DNA of 64,000 nt, taken from contig NC_058164.1 of NCBI RefSeq assembly GCF_020080835.1, positions 18,904,688-18,968,687 of the forward strand. The letters run 5' to 3'. This document shows positions 30,979 to 40,981 of the stretch, in pieces. This DNA comes from Cotesia glomerata (Eukaryota > Arthropoda > Insecta > Hymenoptera > Braconidae). Both the position numbers and the translations under genes were made by a program. The notes below the pieces were generated by a model. The model made no database searches. It saw nothing but the letters and a program-made list of their open reading frames with translations, and was not told where the DNA came from. The stretch's first letter is position 1, and every line of letters starts with the position of its first letter.

Positions 30979-32158
30979 TCAACGATTGTTTTCAACAATC
31001 TCGATCGTTGTTGTTGGTGTTAGCGTCTTGACCGTGCCGATGTTTGCAGTGGCTGACCTTACTCCATCGGTGAAAGCCTTGCTGTCTTCGGTCTTTCGAG
31101 CCATTTCAAGGAGAACACCTCCGTATTTCGTCTTTTTAATAGACTTTATGTCTATGCCCATCTCGACAGGGCTTACCTTGGCCTTGGCCTTGATTTCCTT
31201 TAGGATATCAGCATAAGTTTGGCCGTCTACTGGTTGGAAAAGAACAGCCTTATTTCTTGTCTTCTTTCTCCTCGGTTTCTTAGAGGCACCCTTACTTGAC
31301 TGGTTTTGAGCTTTATTAGGGAGCCGCTGTTTCATGCTCTTTTTCCTTATTCTTCCTATTTCGGTCCACTGTAGTCCATACGTCCTCCCAGGCTGTCTTT
31401 TTCTGTGGTGGCTTGTCGATTAATGAAGAAGGGTTGGGCGTGGACAGCTGCCTCTTCTTGTGATTGTCCTTTCCTTGCTGTGGTAATTTTTTAGGAGTGA
31501 CCAAAGATGGCTGTGGTTTTTTGGTCAGACTCGGAGTTGTTTGGGTCGTTGAGGCCGACATGCCTGGTGATTTGTTGGCTAACCTATATGCTGTAGTGAT
31601 AGATGTAACCAATTTTCTAATCTCATGATGGAGATTCTTCTTGTCTTTTATAAACTCGGCTAACTCTTAGATCTTGATGCCGAGCCTTTCCATTGGTGAC
31701 TGTTGGCCTGTAACGGTCGGTACAGAGTTGATTCTTCCTCGGTAGGTTTGATTAGTGACAGGAGCAAAAAGGTCCTCCACTTTTTGGAGGAATGTTGTTC
31801 AGCTGCCCGTTCTCTGTCATCCGGGCTGATTTCGGACTCCCTGTAACCTTACTAGCATTGCTAGACAGCAGAGCCATGGGGTCTACTCCGCTGTTCAAAC
31901 GATCGCTTGATAACGACGAGTTCAGGCCCATTTGCACGCCTTCCCTCGCCGGCACTGAGGTATCCCACCTCTGCACCGTAGACGATGTTTGAAATTGATC
32001 TGGCATTTTCATATTATCTTTTGCTAGATTTTGGTCCACCCCGAGTATTCTATTTCCTCGGTACCCGACGCATCTGGCGTGCAGATATGCCGGGCATTCC
32101 CCTATCCGCCACCTGGGGAGGCGCCTGATGCGGGACCCAGCAAGCCCGACACGAGGTA
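30979..32158 (-). pseudogene. R1-clade LINE, 5' fragment (5' UTR and ORF1)
   Basis: Read from 32158 down, a GC-rich 5' UTR-like leader directly adjoins the (AC)n tract. The ORF1 (gag-like) frame follows, with MPDQFQTSSTVQRW at about 32006. The frame is broken near 31775, by TAG/TAA-type stops at about 31665 (ERLGIKI-stop-ELAEF), and near 31325. It includes basic, Pro/Gln-rich segments and KKPRRKKTRNKAVLF-type sequence, and stops abruptly at 30979 inside TPTTTIEI. The overlap with 33130-33446 shows it is a second copy of the same LINE family. It is truncated before the zinc knuckles. Confidence 0.8.

Positions 32159-32159
<1 letters not shown>

Positions 32160-32216
<57 letters not shown>
32160..32216. 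repeat. (TG)n microsatellite between LINE fragments
   Basis: A nearly pure TG tract of about 55 bp separates the 5' end of one LINE fragment from the broken endonuclease of another. Confidence 0.97.
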
Positions 32217-32218
<2 letters not shown>

Positions 32219-32696
32219 TCGTGGTGCTCCCGGTGTTCAGCACTATGAGGTCGAGTCTAGCCACGACGTCAGCGACCTCGTTTCCTCTGGTGTCGGAGAA
32301 AGCAGCGCCCCACTCAGCCGATTTAGCGTTGAAGTCTCTGGCTACGACGACTTCGCCGTTGAACTTAGTGACCGCATCTTCTATATTTGCCAGTTTCTGT
32401 CGGAACACACTAATCCCTTCGTTAGGCGAGAGATAGACGCTCATGAAGTAGGTTGTGGGGGTTTGAATCCAGACAAAACCTGCTCCACCTCCGCTGTTGT
32501 TGACGGTAACGTTCTTTGTGTTCACAATCCAAATTGCTGCCGTGCCCGTTTCGTCTGCGAATCATGTTTTACCTTCGATGTTTAGATATTACTCGCAGAT
32601 GAAGCAGATGTCAATTTTATCTTCGAAAACACGCTGGCGCAGCAGGTTTTGCGCCAAGGCGCACCTATTCAGGTTGCCTTGTAGTATGCGTGTCAT
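32217..32696 (-). pseudogene. R1-clade LINE ORF2, endonuclease fragment
   Basis: ATG at 32694-32696 overlaps the ORF1 stop. MTRILQGNLNRCALAQNLL starts an apurinic-type (EEP) endonuclease. Two in-frame stops follow (after CFICE, and after the YLNIEGKT segment). The frame then continues through SVYLSPNEG, the ARDFNAKSAEWG core (usually GDFNAK in the family, with the Asp kept) and RLDLIVLNTGSTT, and ends at the (AC)n tract. The linker, reverse transcriptase and 3' UTR are not attached. Non-functional. Confidence 0.85.
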
Positions 32697-33446
32697 TTCT
32701 GACCTTTCATGGCTTCTGCAAGTGCTTTGCGGAATACCTTACACGCTCCAGTGCCAGAAATATGGCATAGACTATCCTGGGCATCTTTGTCCGAAGCACA
32801 AAGGAAGCATTTTAACTTCTCCGTGCAGTTTACGGCCTTGTGGTTCTCTCCGCCACATTTGTAGCAGCACCTGCTTCTGTCTGGTCCCGCACACTGACGT
32901 GTTTGGTGTCCATAACCAAGACATTTAAAACAACGTGTTACTTTTACTACTGGACGTATACGACAGTTCACCAAACCGATCCGTATACGGGCCTTGTCAA
33001 GGGCCTTAATCGCACTGGGCTCGTCTAGTTCGCAGAAGGCTGCCCGATTACCTCGTGGTGTGGGTTTTGTCAAATTTACCCGTTTGACCTCCAGGTTGTC
33101 AGTGAATTCACGTTTGAGTGCTTTACGGACTTTGCTCTCGGTAGACATTTCATCTAAGTCGAGGATCTCGATCGTTGTTGTTGGTGTTAGCGTCTTGACT
33201 GTGCCGATGTTTGCAGTGGCTGCCCTTACTGCATCGGTGAATGCCTTGCTGTCTTCGGTCTTTCGAGCCATTTCAAGGAGAACGCCTCCGTGTTTCGTCT
33301 TTTTAATAGACCTTATGTCTACGCCCGTCTCGACAGGGCTTACCTTGGCCTTGATTTCCTTCAGGAGATCGGCGTATGTTCGCCCTTCAGCTGGTTGGAC
33401 TAGGACAGCTTTAGTTCTTGTCTTCTTCCTCCTTGGTTTCTTGGAG
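32693..33446 (-). pseudogene. R1-clade LINE ORF1, C-terminal part with zinc knuckles
   Basis: The open frame from KKPRRKKTRTKAVLV (about 33435) down to TGA at 32693-32695 encodes the RNA-binding C-terminal half of the gag-like ORF1 protein. Three cysteine knuckles stand in series: CFKCLGYGHQTRQC and CYKCGGENHKAVNC (both C-x2-C-x4-H-x4-C), then a CFLC...CH variant. The N-terminal half is missing because the fragment starts at the (AC)n tract (33447). The stop overlaps the ATG of ORF2 as ATGA. It forms a LINE ribonucleoprotein in intact relatives. This copy is 5'-truncated. Confidence 0.88.
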
Positions 33447-33472
33447 CCACCGTGTGTGTGTCTGTGTGTGTA

Positions 33473-33516
<44 letters not shown>

Positions 33517-33522
33517 TGTTTT
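33447..33522. repeat. (TG)n microsatellite at LINE ends
   Basis: A TG tract with minor interruptions (TGTCTGTG, GTAATTG, GGGTGTG) lies between the 5' side of the ORF1 fragment and the 3' end of the reverse transcriptase fragment. Confidence 0.97.
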
Positions 33523-33723
33523 TTTTCAGAGGGGGGAATCCTTTTTGCGGATTCCAGGCATAGCTGTTTTGCCTGGATATGTGAAGACTCGATGCAGCGT
33601 CATACTAAAACTCGACGCTAACGCCCCCACTCACTAAACCCTAAACCCCTTTTCTTCTTTTTTTCTATCTTCTATTATTATTATTATTATTATTATTATA
33701 TCTATTATTATATTATTCTATCT
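33523..33723 (-). mobile_element. LINE 3' UTR and (ATT)n/(AC)n boundary
   Basis: Between the end of the reading frame and the (AC)n tract. It has an ATT trinucleotide tract (about 33672-33700) and ends (minus strand) GGATTCCCCCCTCTGAAAAAAAAC followed by CACCCACACACA. The 3' end of the LINE thus abuts an AC repeat. Confidence 0.7.
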
Positions 33724-34740
33724 TCTGATATTTGCTCTTCTTCTTTCGGTGGAATGCAAGTCTTTGAGGACTTCTGTTGCAAACGTGTTGATAGCGTTCC
33801 AGGCAGCTTCTGATGACAACATTGCTTCCACTAGTGAATCTGGTTGCATTCTCTGGTTCAGGACCCTCTCCAACTCTTTACGCTATGGATCGAAACGAGG
33901 ACATACAAAGAAGACGTGCTCCGCATCTTCAGCAACTCCTGGGCAGGACGGGCACTCCGAAGAGTCATCGTGCTTAAAGCGGTGTAGATACTCTCGAAAA
34001 CACCCGTGTCCCGACAAAATCTGCGTAAGATAGTAATTGACCTCGCCGTGATTCCGGTTAAACCAAATGTCGATCCGAGGTATGAGGCGGTGCGTCCACC
34101 TACCCTTCTCTGCAGTATCCCATTGTAGTTGCCATCGGCCTATGCTGTTCTGCCGTTCTTCAATTCTAAGTTCTTCAGGGCTCAGTGCAGTTGACCTTTT
34201 TCGTTGGTAAAGGGCTCTTCTTTCCTCTGCTAGAACTCTAAGAGGTAGGGTTCCGGCAATGACGCACACTGCTTCTTCTGATATAGTGCGAAAGGCACTA
34301 GCTACTCGTAGGGCACTCAGTCGATATACTAGTCCAGCTTTTCTCCATGATTTCTAGGTTTCCAGTGCATTAGCCCAAATGGATATTCCGTAAGTGAGCA
34401 CTGATGTGACTACTGATGACAATAGTAGTAGCCTCCTGCTCTGCATTGGGCCTCCGATGTTAGGCATCAGCCGTGCGAGACTAGCCCTCACTACTGACGC
34501 TTTGGCACTGACGTGTTCCACCTGCTGTTCGAAGTTGATTCGGGCATCCAGCATCACTCCCAGATAACGGATAAATGGTTGTGATGTTATTTCTTGTTCT
34601 CCGACTCTCAACTTGATGGTTTCTACCGTTTTTCTACAAGTGATGAGCACTGCCTCGGTTTTATGCTTGGCTAGTTGCAAGTTCATCATGTCCATCCACA
34701 AATTGACTCGGCTGAGACTTTCTTCTTTTTTTTCAGACAC
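33724..34740 (-). pseudogene. R1-clade LINE ORF2, RT thumb and C-terminal domain
   Basis: The minus-strand frame from 34740 encodes the end of the reverse transcriptase (NLQLAKHKTEAVLI, RYLGVMLD, VLTYGISIWA, typical of jockey/R1-type RT). A single TAG (34351-34353) interrupts it. It continues through VYRLSALRVASAFRTISEEA and a C-terminal zinc-finger-like CPSCPGVAEDAEHVFFVC. A second premature TAG is at about 33880, with in-frame coding-like sequence beyond it to about 33725. The catalytic FADD-box part of RT is absent because of an internal deletion. It is degraded, but the frame is largely intact. Confidence 0.87.
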
Positions 34741-34907
34741 TCTGAACGTAGAATGCTAATGTGATCGTTCCACCAGTGCACCGAAGGTCTTGAATTCATG
34801 CCACGTTTCCGAGACATGCTGGCGTCGCAAGCCTGGGCGACTCTTCTCATTAGGTCCTTGGTCTTCTCTTCAGCAGTTTCTACTATGATCGGATCGCACT
34901 CTAGGGC
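34740..34907 (-). pseudogene. LINE ORF2 linker between endonuclease and RT
   Basis: ALECDPIIVETAEEKTKDLM and SVHWWNDHISILRSECL match the linker that precedes the RT in R1-type ORF2 (the WWND/E...LR...CL pattern). It begins at an (AC)n tract and is joined directly to the thumb region, so about 300 codons of RT have been deleted. Confidence 0.8.

Positions 34908-34968
<61 letters not shown>
34908..34968. repeat. (TG)n microsatellite joining LINE and family H
   Basis: A pure TG tract of about 60 bp. The right side is the family H interior at the place where H normally carries its own TG tract. The left side is LINE. Confidence 0.97.
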
Positions 34969-34971
<3 letters not shown>

Positions 34972-35638
34972 AATCTCTCATAACTTTTGAACGGATCATC
35001 CGATTCGATCGAAATAAGCAGCATTCTGAAGAGTTCCTTTGCCCCTAGAATTCTGATACTAATTTACAGAATTTGAGTCGCTCAATTTTGAGAAATCTCA
35101 AAAATAAAATTTCTAAAAATTCGTTTTTTTTTTAAAGATCTTTTAAACGGCTGAACCGATCAATTCTAAAAACTAATCAGCTCTTAACCTCAAAAAACCA
35201 CGTCGATTGCCACCAGCCCGGTCAAAATCTGTTGATTTGTTCGTGAGATATCGTTGTCGAAAAAAATTGGAAAAAATGTTTTTTTCAGAATTTCTATTAA
35301 ATTTTCAGTCTGACCAGTTTACGCTTGAAGATTTTTCAAAGAACTCAAAAAACTGCGTTGAATGCCGTAAGCCGCGAGAAAATCGATTTATTCATTAAAA
35401 AGTTATTGCGGTTCGAAAATTCAAAAAATAGTGTTCTATAAAACCTCCATTAGCCTTTTGAGCTCAAAAGCACAGAACAGCGATTTATTTGAGCTCAGAA
35501 AGCTCAAAATTACACAAAAATTTTATTTTTGAGCTCGAAGAGCTTAAAAAATAAGTGAATTGTTGAGCACTTAGGTATGGAGGTAGCGGGAAGTTGCAGG
35601 GATGGCCTTTAGGGTCAACCGTTTTTCCAATTTTTTTA
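34969..35638 (+). repeat. family H repeat, copy H2 (truncated at TG tract)
   Basis: CTCTCATAACTTTTGAACGG... through the GAGCTC palindromes to GCGGGAAGTTGCAGGGATGG...CAACCGTTTTTCC. The part that normally lies beyond the TG tract (CTTCCCGCTAAG...) is missing, replaced by LINE sequence. Confidence 0.8.
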
Positions 35639-35639
35639 G

Positions 35640-36235
35640 TTAAATTTAGTGTCTTGCAAAGGACTTGACTTGAATTTGTGTCTTTTCAAGGTTTCATATC
35701 ATTCTCGTCGATAGTCAATTTATGATGATAGTCAATATATAATAGATATTTAGGTAGCATTCGAAAATGCTCTATCTCTAAACATATAATTGAGAAATGA
35801 CCTTGTATCTTGTGAACTATTGACATTTTTAAAGATATAAGCTCATCTCGATGTTACACTCATCGAGAGCTTTCATTTAAGAACCCACATCAATTTTTCA
35901 TATATTTTATATATTTATATATATTATATATACGTATAGATGAAAAATATATCAATGCATGTGGGTATTCAAATGAAAGCTCTTGATGAGTGTAACATCG
36001 GGATGAGCTTATATCTTCAAAAATGTCAATAGTTTACCAGATACAAGGTCATTTCTTCATTATGTATCTAGACACAGAGCATTTTCGAATGCAGCCTAAA
36101 TTCTTATTATAATAAATTGACTATTGGTGAGAATGATATGAAACGTTAAAAAGGCACAACTTCAAGCAAAAACCCATTTTATCTCATAAATACACTAGCC
36201 ACAAAATTTTCCTCATTCTCTTAAGAATATAGGTT
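35640..36235. repeat. family I inverted repeat, second locus
   Basis: GGTTTCATATCATTCTCGTC...TTTCATTTAAGAACCCACAT, a TATA-rich centre, then the inverse (GGGTATTCAAATGAAAGCTC, CTATTGGTGAGAATGATATG). This is the most complete single unit of the family and defines its full palindrome of about 600 bp. Confidence 0.75.
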
Positions 36236-36240
36236 ATTAC

Positions 36241-36277
<37 letters not shown>

Positions 36278-36285
36278 TGATTATT
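36236..36285. repeat. (ATT)n microsatellite
   Basis: About 45 bp of pure TTA/ATT. Confidence 0.95.
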
Positions 36286-36429
36286 ATTGTTGTTTTAACT
36301 ATTATTGCCTACTACATGAAAATCATGTGGCTGCCCCAATTTTTTTTTTTCCGTGTATATATTATAGGAATTATTTCGAACTCACTCCGCACGAAGATTT
36401 TATCTTTATTTTATTTTGAGAATGATTCC

Positions 36430-36735
36430 CATAATGGTATAGGAATGATTACTATAATATTCTAGGAATCCTTCTATACCATTATGGGAATAGTTCCCAT
36501 AATGATATAGGAACTGTTTCTATATCATTATGGGAATATTTCCCATAATATTATGGGAATGGTTCCTATAATTGTATAGGAATCATTCCTATAATTATAG
36601 AAACCATTCCTATACCATTATGGGAACCATTCCCATCGTTATGGGAAATGATCCCATAATTCTGGGAAAATTTTCTATAATTATAGGAACTGTTCCCATA
36701 AAATTATGGGAATAGTTCCCATATTTTTCTTTCCG
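36430..36735. repeat. quasi-palindromic TTCCCATAAT minisatellite
   Basis: About fifteen short units of the kind TATGGGAATAGTTCCCATAA or CTATAATTATAGGAA alternate as self-complementary words over 300 bp. The region could fold into many stacked hairpins. It may be the interior of a MITE bounded by TTTTTCTTTCCGGG (about 36736) on the right. Confidence 0.85.
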
Positions 36736-37264
36736 GGTAGAAAGTCAGATAACAACTGATATTTTTTGTGTAGGAACATTCTATTGATACCCGAGTCGAA
36801 ATTTAGAGCCCATTTAGAACCTTCTAAAATCGGATCTATTTCGGACTTAGAGGCTCAAACTAGAGCCTGTTTCCATGTTCAAGTAGGTCCGGTTTTGGTC
36901 CCACAAGCGCTACAAATTTCCGTTTTCAGCGCTTTAGGGTTCAAAATCGGACCTGATGAAAATAAAAATTAGATTCGATTTTGAGCCCCTGAGTCCTCTT
37001 TTATTGTTATTTTTTTATTAATTAATTTTTATTTTCCTTAGTTGCCACGACTGGCCCATGCCTGGTTACCAGGACTATGCCCTAGTCAACTTTCAAGTCT
37101 GCCTCATGCTATTTGATAAAAAATAATAAAAAAATTAATTTTTTAAGCGTTATTTTTTTTTTTATTTGATTTTATATGTAGAGCTAACGCAAATTCAGAC
37201 TGTTTGACTCTTATTTAAACCTAACTTTCGCTAATCATAGAAATAAAGTGAAAATCGCATCCGT

Positions 37265-37335
37265 CCTATCCGAGATTCGAACCTGAGCCGCGCGCTTGCT
37301 AGACCGATACCTAACCCCTACACTATGCGACCGAT
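37265..37335 (-). other. tRNA-like module in family A (A3)
   Basis: Complement of CCGAGATTCGAACCTGAGCC and CGCGCTTGCTAGACCGATAC: B box GGTTCGAATCTCGG, upstream GGTCTAGCAAGCGCGCGGC. Structure as in A2. Confidence 0.58.
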
Positions 37336-37929
37336 GAGCTATCATGCATCTCATCATTCTCATAAGCTAAATCTATATAATGATGAAATGTGACGGTTTA
37401 ATATTCATATAATTTATGTTATTTAATATTGTGTTTTGATGAAAATTAACTATTTTTTACACATGGTTATTAATTAAAAATAAGGAAAAGTCAAGTCCTT
37501 ATATTACTCTAGACTTTGTACATCACTCTGTGGATTTTCAATATTTTATTATGAATTTTAATATATAAAATTATCAATATTAAAAATTTAACTGTAAATT
37601 ATTAAATTTTTATTTTTTTAAAGACCATATCAATTTTGACGATATGTAATTGTTTTGGTTGAATAATAAATTTTCAATTTTGGCATTTGCTAACAAATAT
37701 TCGTTAAACAATAAATTTTTACAATAATTTTAAAGAAATTAATTGTTGAATCAAGGTGAAAAATTCTTGAATCAAATAAAATTCACTTAAACCAATATAA
37801 ATTTCTTAGTTTAAGAATTTTTCTTTTCAGATCAAGAAGAAAAATTTTTTTAGTTAATAAATTTAATTTTTTAATTATTGATGGAAATTTCAATTAAATA
37901 ATTAATAGAAAAATCAATTTCTAATAAAT

Positions 37930-38345
37930 ATAATTTTCGTGTCATTTTGAGTTCTCCGAGCTCAAAACTCTGATGAAGTTTAATAAAATATTATTTTTTG
38001 AATTTTCAAACTGCAATAACTTTTGAATGAATAAACCGATTTCTACACGGTTTGCGGAATTCGACGCAGTTTCTGAAGCCTCAAGAAGCATATTTCAGTT
38101 TAAATTGATCGAACTAGGAATTTCGAAGTAATTCCGAAAAAATACTTTTTTTGATTTTCTATCGACAACGATAACTAACTAACAAATCAACTGATTTTGA
38201 CCGGGCTGGCTGCGATCAACGTTGTTTTTTGATGTTAAGAGCTGATTAGTTTTAAAAATCGATCGGTAGATCCGTTTAAAAGTTATTCCGAAAGAACCAC
38301 ATTTGAGAAAAATTTTTTTAAGATTTCTCACTTTTCTCAATTTTT
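37930..38345 (-). repeat. family H fragment H5
   Basis: TTTTGAGTTCTCCGAGCTCA, then AATAACTTTTGAATGAATAA, GGGCTGGCTGCGATCAACGT and GAGCTGATTAGTTT follow the order seen in H3 and H4. Both termini are missing. Confidence 0.7.
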
Positions 38346-38399
38346 TAATTTCGATAGACACAAAAAAATTAATACCATAAACTCAGTAAAAGGTCAAAA

Positions 38400-38612
38400 A
38401 AAGTAAAACAAGTTGAAAAACTCATATGATAAACATTTTCTGAAGGTGGCCCATTTTGCCCCACATTTTAAATTTTTTATTTTCAATAAACAGAACAAAT
38501 TAATGTCAAATACTTGGCAAAGGACTAAAAAAAACGTAAAACCAGAGAAAAACATGAAGGATTTCAACATTTTTGTCTTAATAGGTCCGTTTTGCCCCCC
38601 CCCCCCTTTTCT
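38400..38612. repeat. element K fragment
   Basis: GGTGGCCCATTTTGCCCCAC (38444) and GTCCGTTTTGCCCCCC (about 38585) with a poly-C run match the ends of K (CCCACTTTGCCCC), with drift. Confidence 0.55.
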
Positions 38613-38820
38613 CTTACTTAATGATTAATTAACTTTAGATTTTCTATTGAATGGCCAAGGTTAAGTTATCCACTCTTGACCCAAGCCTAGCACACCATTA
38701 AATAGCCAGAGCTAGATGAGCCAGTCTTGGTTCAAGTCTGGTTCACCAAAGGAACGGCCGAGACTGAGTTGTCTAGTTTGGGCACAAGCTTGGCCCCGTC
38801 GTTCAACTCTGGGGACTCCA

Positions 38821-39519
38821 ACACAGAAAAAAAGGTTCACTTGAGTCAAGAAAATATTTTTCTTCCTAATTTTTTTTTGAGCGAAAAAAAAATTTTTTTT
38901 GACACAAGAAATTTCACTTATTCCAACAAAATTAATTCTCTTGCTTTAAGAAATACGTATCTTAATCCAAGAAAATTTATTTAAGTCAAAAAAATCTTCT
39001 TGTTTTAAGAAAATTCAGCCACTTGCTCCAAAAAATTTAGTTTTTGATAGAAGTAAATTTTCTTGTCTTGAGAAAATTTCTCTCTTGCTCCAAAAATTAA
39101 ATATAAAGATAGAAGTAAATTTTCATTAACATTTTTATTGATTAACATGTCAAATGGGAAGATCAAATAATATTGAATTTTTTTTTTTTCATTCAATATG
39201 TATTGCACGCTAAAATAATATAAAATGGGTTTCAAATATTCAAGAGAAAAATTTTCTCAAAGTGAGAAAATTTTTTTCTCAGCTTAAGTAAGTGGCGCTG
39301 CTTCCCTAAAGTATCTAAAAATCTTGATCAAATACAAAAATTTATTGTAACAAGTATTTATGATAATTTGAATTAAGAAAAAATGACTTCCACCAAGAAT
39401 AGAATTTCAAGAAAAATTTTTACTTCGGCCAACACAACTTCGGCCTTCCTTCAGGCACCCGAAAATTTTCTTGAGCCAAGAATTTTATTCTCCAGTCGAG
39501 AAATTTTTCTTTCTGTGTA
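38821..39519 (+). mobile_element. family G TIR element, copy G2
   Basis: ACACAGAAAAAAAGGTTCAC at the left and AATTTTTCTTTCTGTGT at the right. The interior matches G1 closely and adds the block CAACACAACTTCGGCCTTCC (about 39430). It is inserted at the end of A3. Confidence 0.78.
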
Positions 39520-39540
39520 CATGGGTTAGTTCATATTATT

Positions 39541-39625
39541 TTACTTTTTTATTTTTAATTTTTGATTTTTAATTTTTTATTTTTTATTTTTAATTTTTAA
39601 TTTTTAATTTTTAATTTTTTAAAAA
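39541..39625. repeat. (ATTTTT)n-like tract
   Basis: Tandem TTTTTAATTTTTAATTTTT sequence between G2 and the right end of element E. Confidence 0.9.
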
Positions 39626-39769
39626 ACGGACTTGAGGGTTCAAAATCGGACCTCTGGGTGAATGTTCGGACCTGTGGGTTCAAAATCGGAGCTATGGGAC
39701 TACAGGGCTCTCAGTCGGATCTATTTCGGACTAAAGGGTTCTATATAGGCTCTAAATTTCGATTCGGGT

Positions 39770-40981
39770 ACCTGCCATAGTTTTCCTTCATTGCTTTAAT
39801 TTCGCTATTATAAAAAGCCTATCAATGATTTAAAAATCATTATTTTTGGATGGGTGTAACTTTTTTCTTGGAATTTCGAAATGCTTCACATTTCCAAGAA
39901 AGTTATTTTGTTATGTCCCTAAAAAATTCCTGAAAATTTCAATATTGGAAATGAGCTTCGATCCATGTTATAAATTTTTAAACATCCCGCCGAAAATACC
40001 ATTATTTATGATAATTTTTACGAATGATTTTTCATATGTCTAATGAATTATTTATTTGTTTCCAAGTCAAAAATCAATACCTGATTTAAATATAATAAAT
40101 TTTCTCAAATAATAAAGTAGTTCAAATATATATGTTCCAAATATTTTCGAAACTCCATGAGTCAAAAAGGAGCCTACTTTTATACTTAGAAAACAATTAA
40201 TTTTTTAATTAACAGTTAAGTTTTGACTTAATTATTTTCATTTAATTAAAAAAATTTTTCTAAACTAAGATATAGAACAGTAATCTATTCTAGTACAATA
40301 TTTGAATAATTTTTTCTGAAAAATATAAAATGAAGTATATAAATAAATATACAAGAAATTATGTAACTGTCATTTATTTGAGAAATTATCATAATTACCC
40401 AGAAAATATAAGGTTTCCACTGTTGATTTCCTTAAAGGATTTGAAATTGGTGTATCATCCCGTATTCATCTCATACGGCCTATACGTTTATATGAATAGA
40501 AGAAATAACTATATACCCTTATTTTATTTATATTATCCAACTGTTGCTTATAAAGAGGAAATAAATTGCAAGTACTACTTACATTATATTTTATAAGTGA
40601 ATAAAAAAAAGGAAGAACTTTGTCTTCATGAATATCCTACGGAAACCGTAGTATACTTTTCTTCTTTGTGTATTTATTTACAATCATTAAACGATGATTA
40701 AATAGTAAGAATTTTATGAGATAATAATAAAATTTGACCTAATGTCATATTCAGGATACGATAGAAAAAAAGAACAATTTTTTTACGTTTACAAAAAGGT
40801 ATGTATGAGAAATAAAAATCTATGTAAAGTAAGATCAATTTTTAGGGGATTTTTCATTCATTAGACTGGACCAGAAAATTCATCTATTATCCTTTGAAAG
40901 ATATAGGTAGACAGATAGATAAGAAAATTATTTGATAGAATCAAAAACATCCAAAAATATATCATTTGTACAAAGTTGTCA
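39770..40981. other. AT-rich, no gene
   Basis: I recognise no repeats. The 88-codon plus-strand frame at 40330-40596 is Tyr/Asn/Ile-rich with no motif or splice support and is probably chance. Confidence 0.4.

Larger units (their letters stand above)
37041..38820 (-). mobile_element. family A, copy A3 (inverted, interrupted)
   Basis: From GTTGCCACGACTGGCCCATG to GGCCCCGTCGTTCAACTCTG, the complement of A1/A2 order. The core with the tRNA-like module is at 37265-37335. Family H (37930-38345) and family K (38400-38612) fragments lie within its second half. Its start-side TIR seems to be lost against G2. Confidence 0.65.
36790..39768. mobile_element. element E, TIR element with TA duplication
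   Basis: The ends are CCCGAGTCGAAATTTAGAGC (36790) and GCTCTAAATTTCGATTCGGG (ends 39768), flanked by TA at 36788-36789 and 39769-39770. Inner words (GGATCTATTTCGGACT, GTTCAAAATCGGACCT) recur at both ends. Its centre has been filled by A3 and G2. Its own sequence is only about 250 bp left and 250 bp right. Non-coding. Confidence 0.82.

Noticed and set aside
32031..32585. 184-codon plus-strand open frame across the TG tract
   Set aside because: It is antisense to the LINE endonuclease frame and runs through (TG)n as a Val/Cys string. The minus-strand frames match known domains.
30979..34907. A single full-length LINE
   Set aside because: Domain order on the minus strand is linker-RT end, then ORF1-endonuclease, then 5' UTR-ORF1, with ORF1 present twice. 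These are separate fragments.
35207..35398. 63-residue ORF found identically at 45061-45252
   Set aside because: Both lie in family H copies (H2 and H3). The identity follows from the repeat, and the H1 and H4 copies do not keep the frame.
36430..36735. CRISPR-like array
   Set aside because: Units are self-complementary, variable in length and without constant repeats and unique spacers, in a eukaryotic context.
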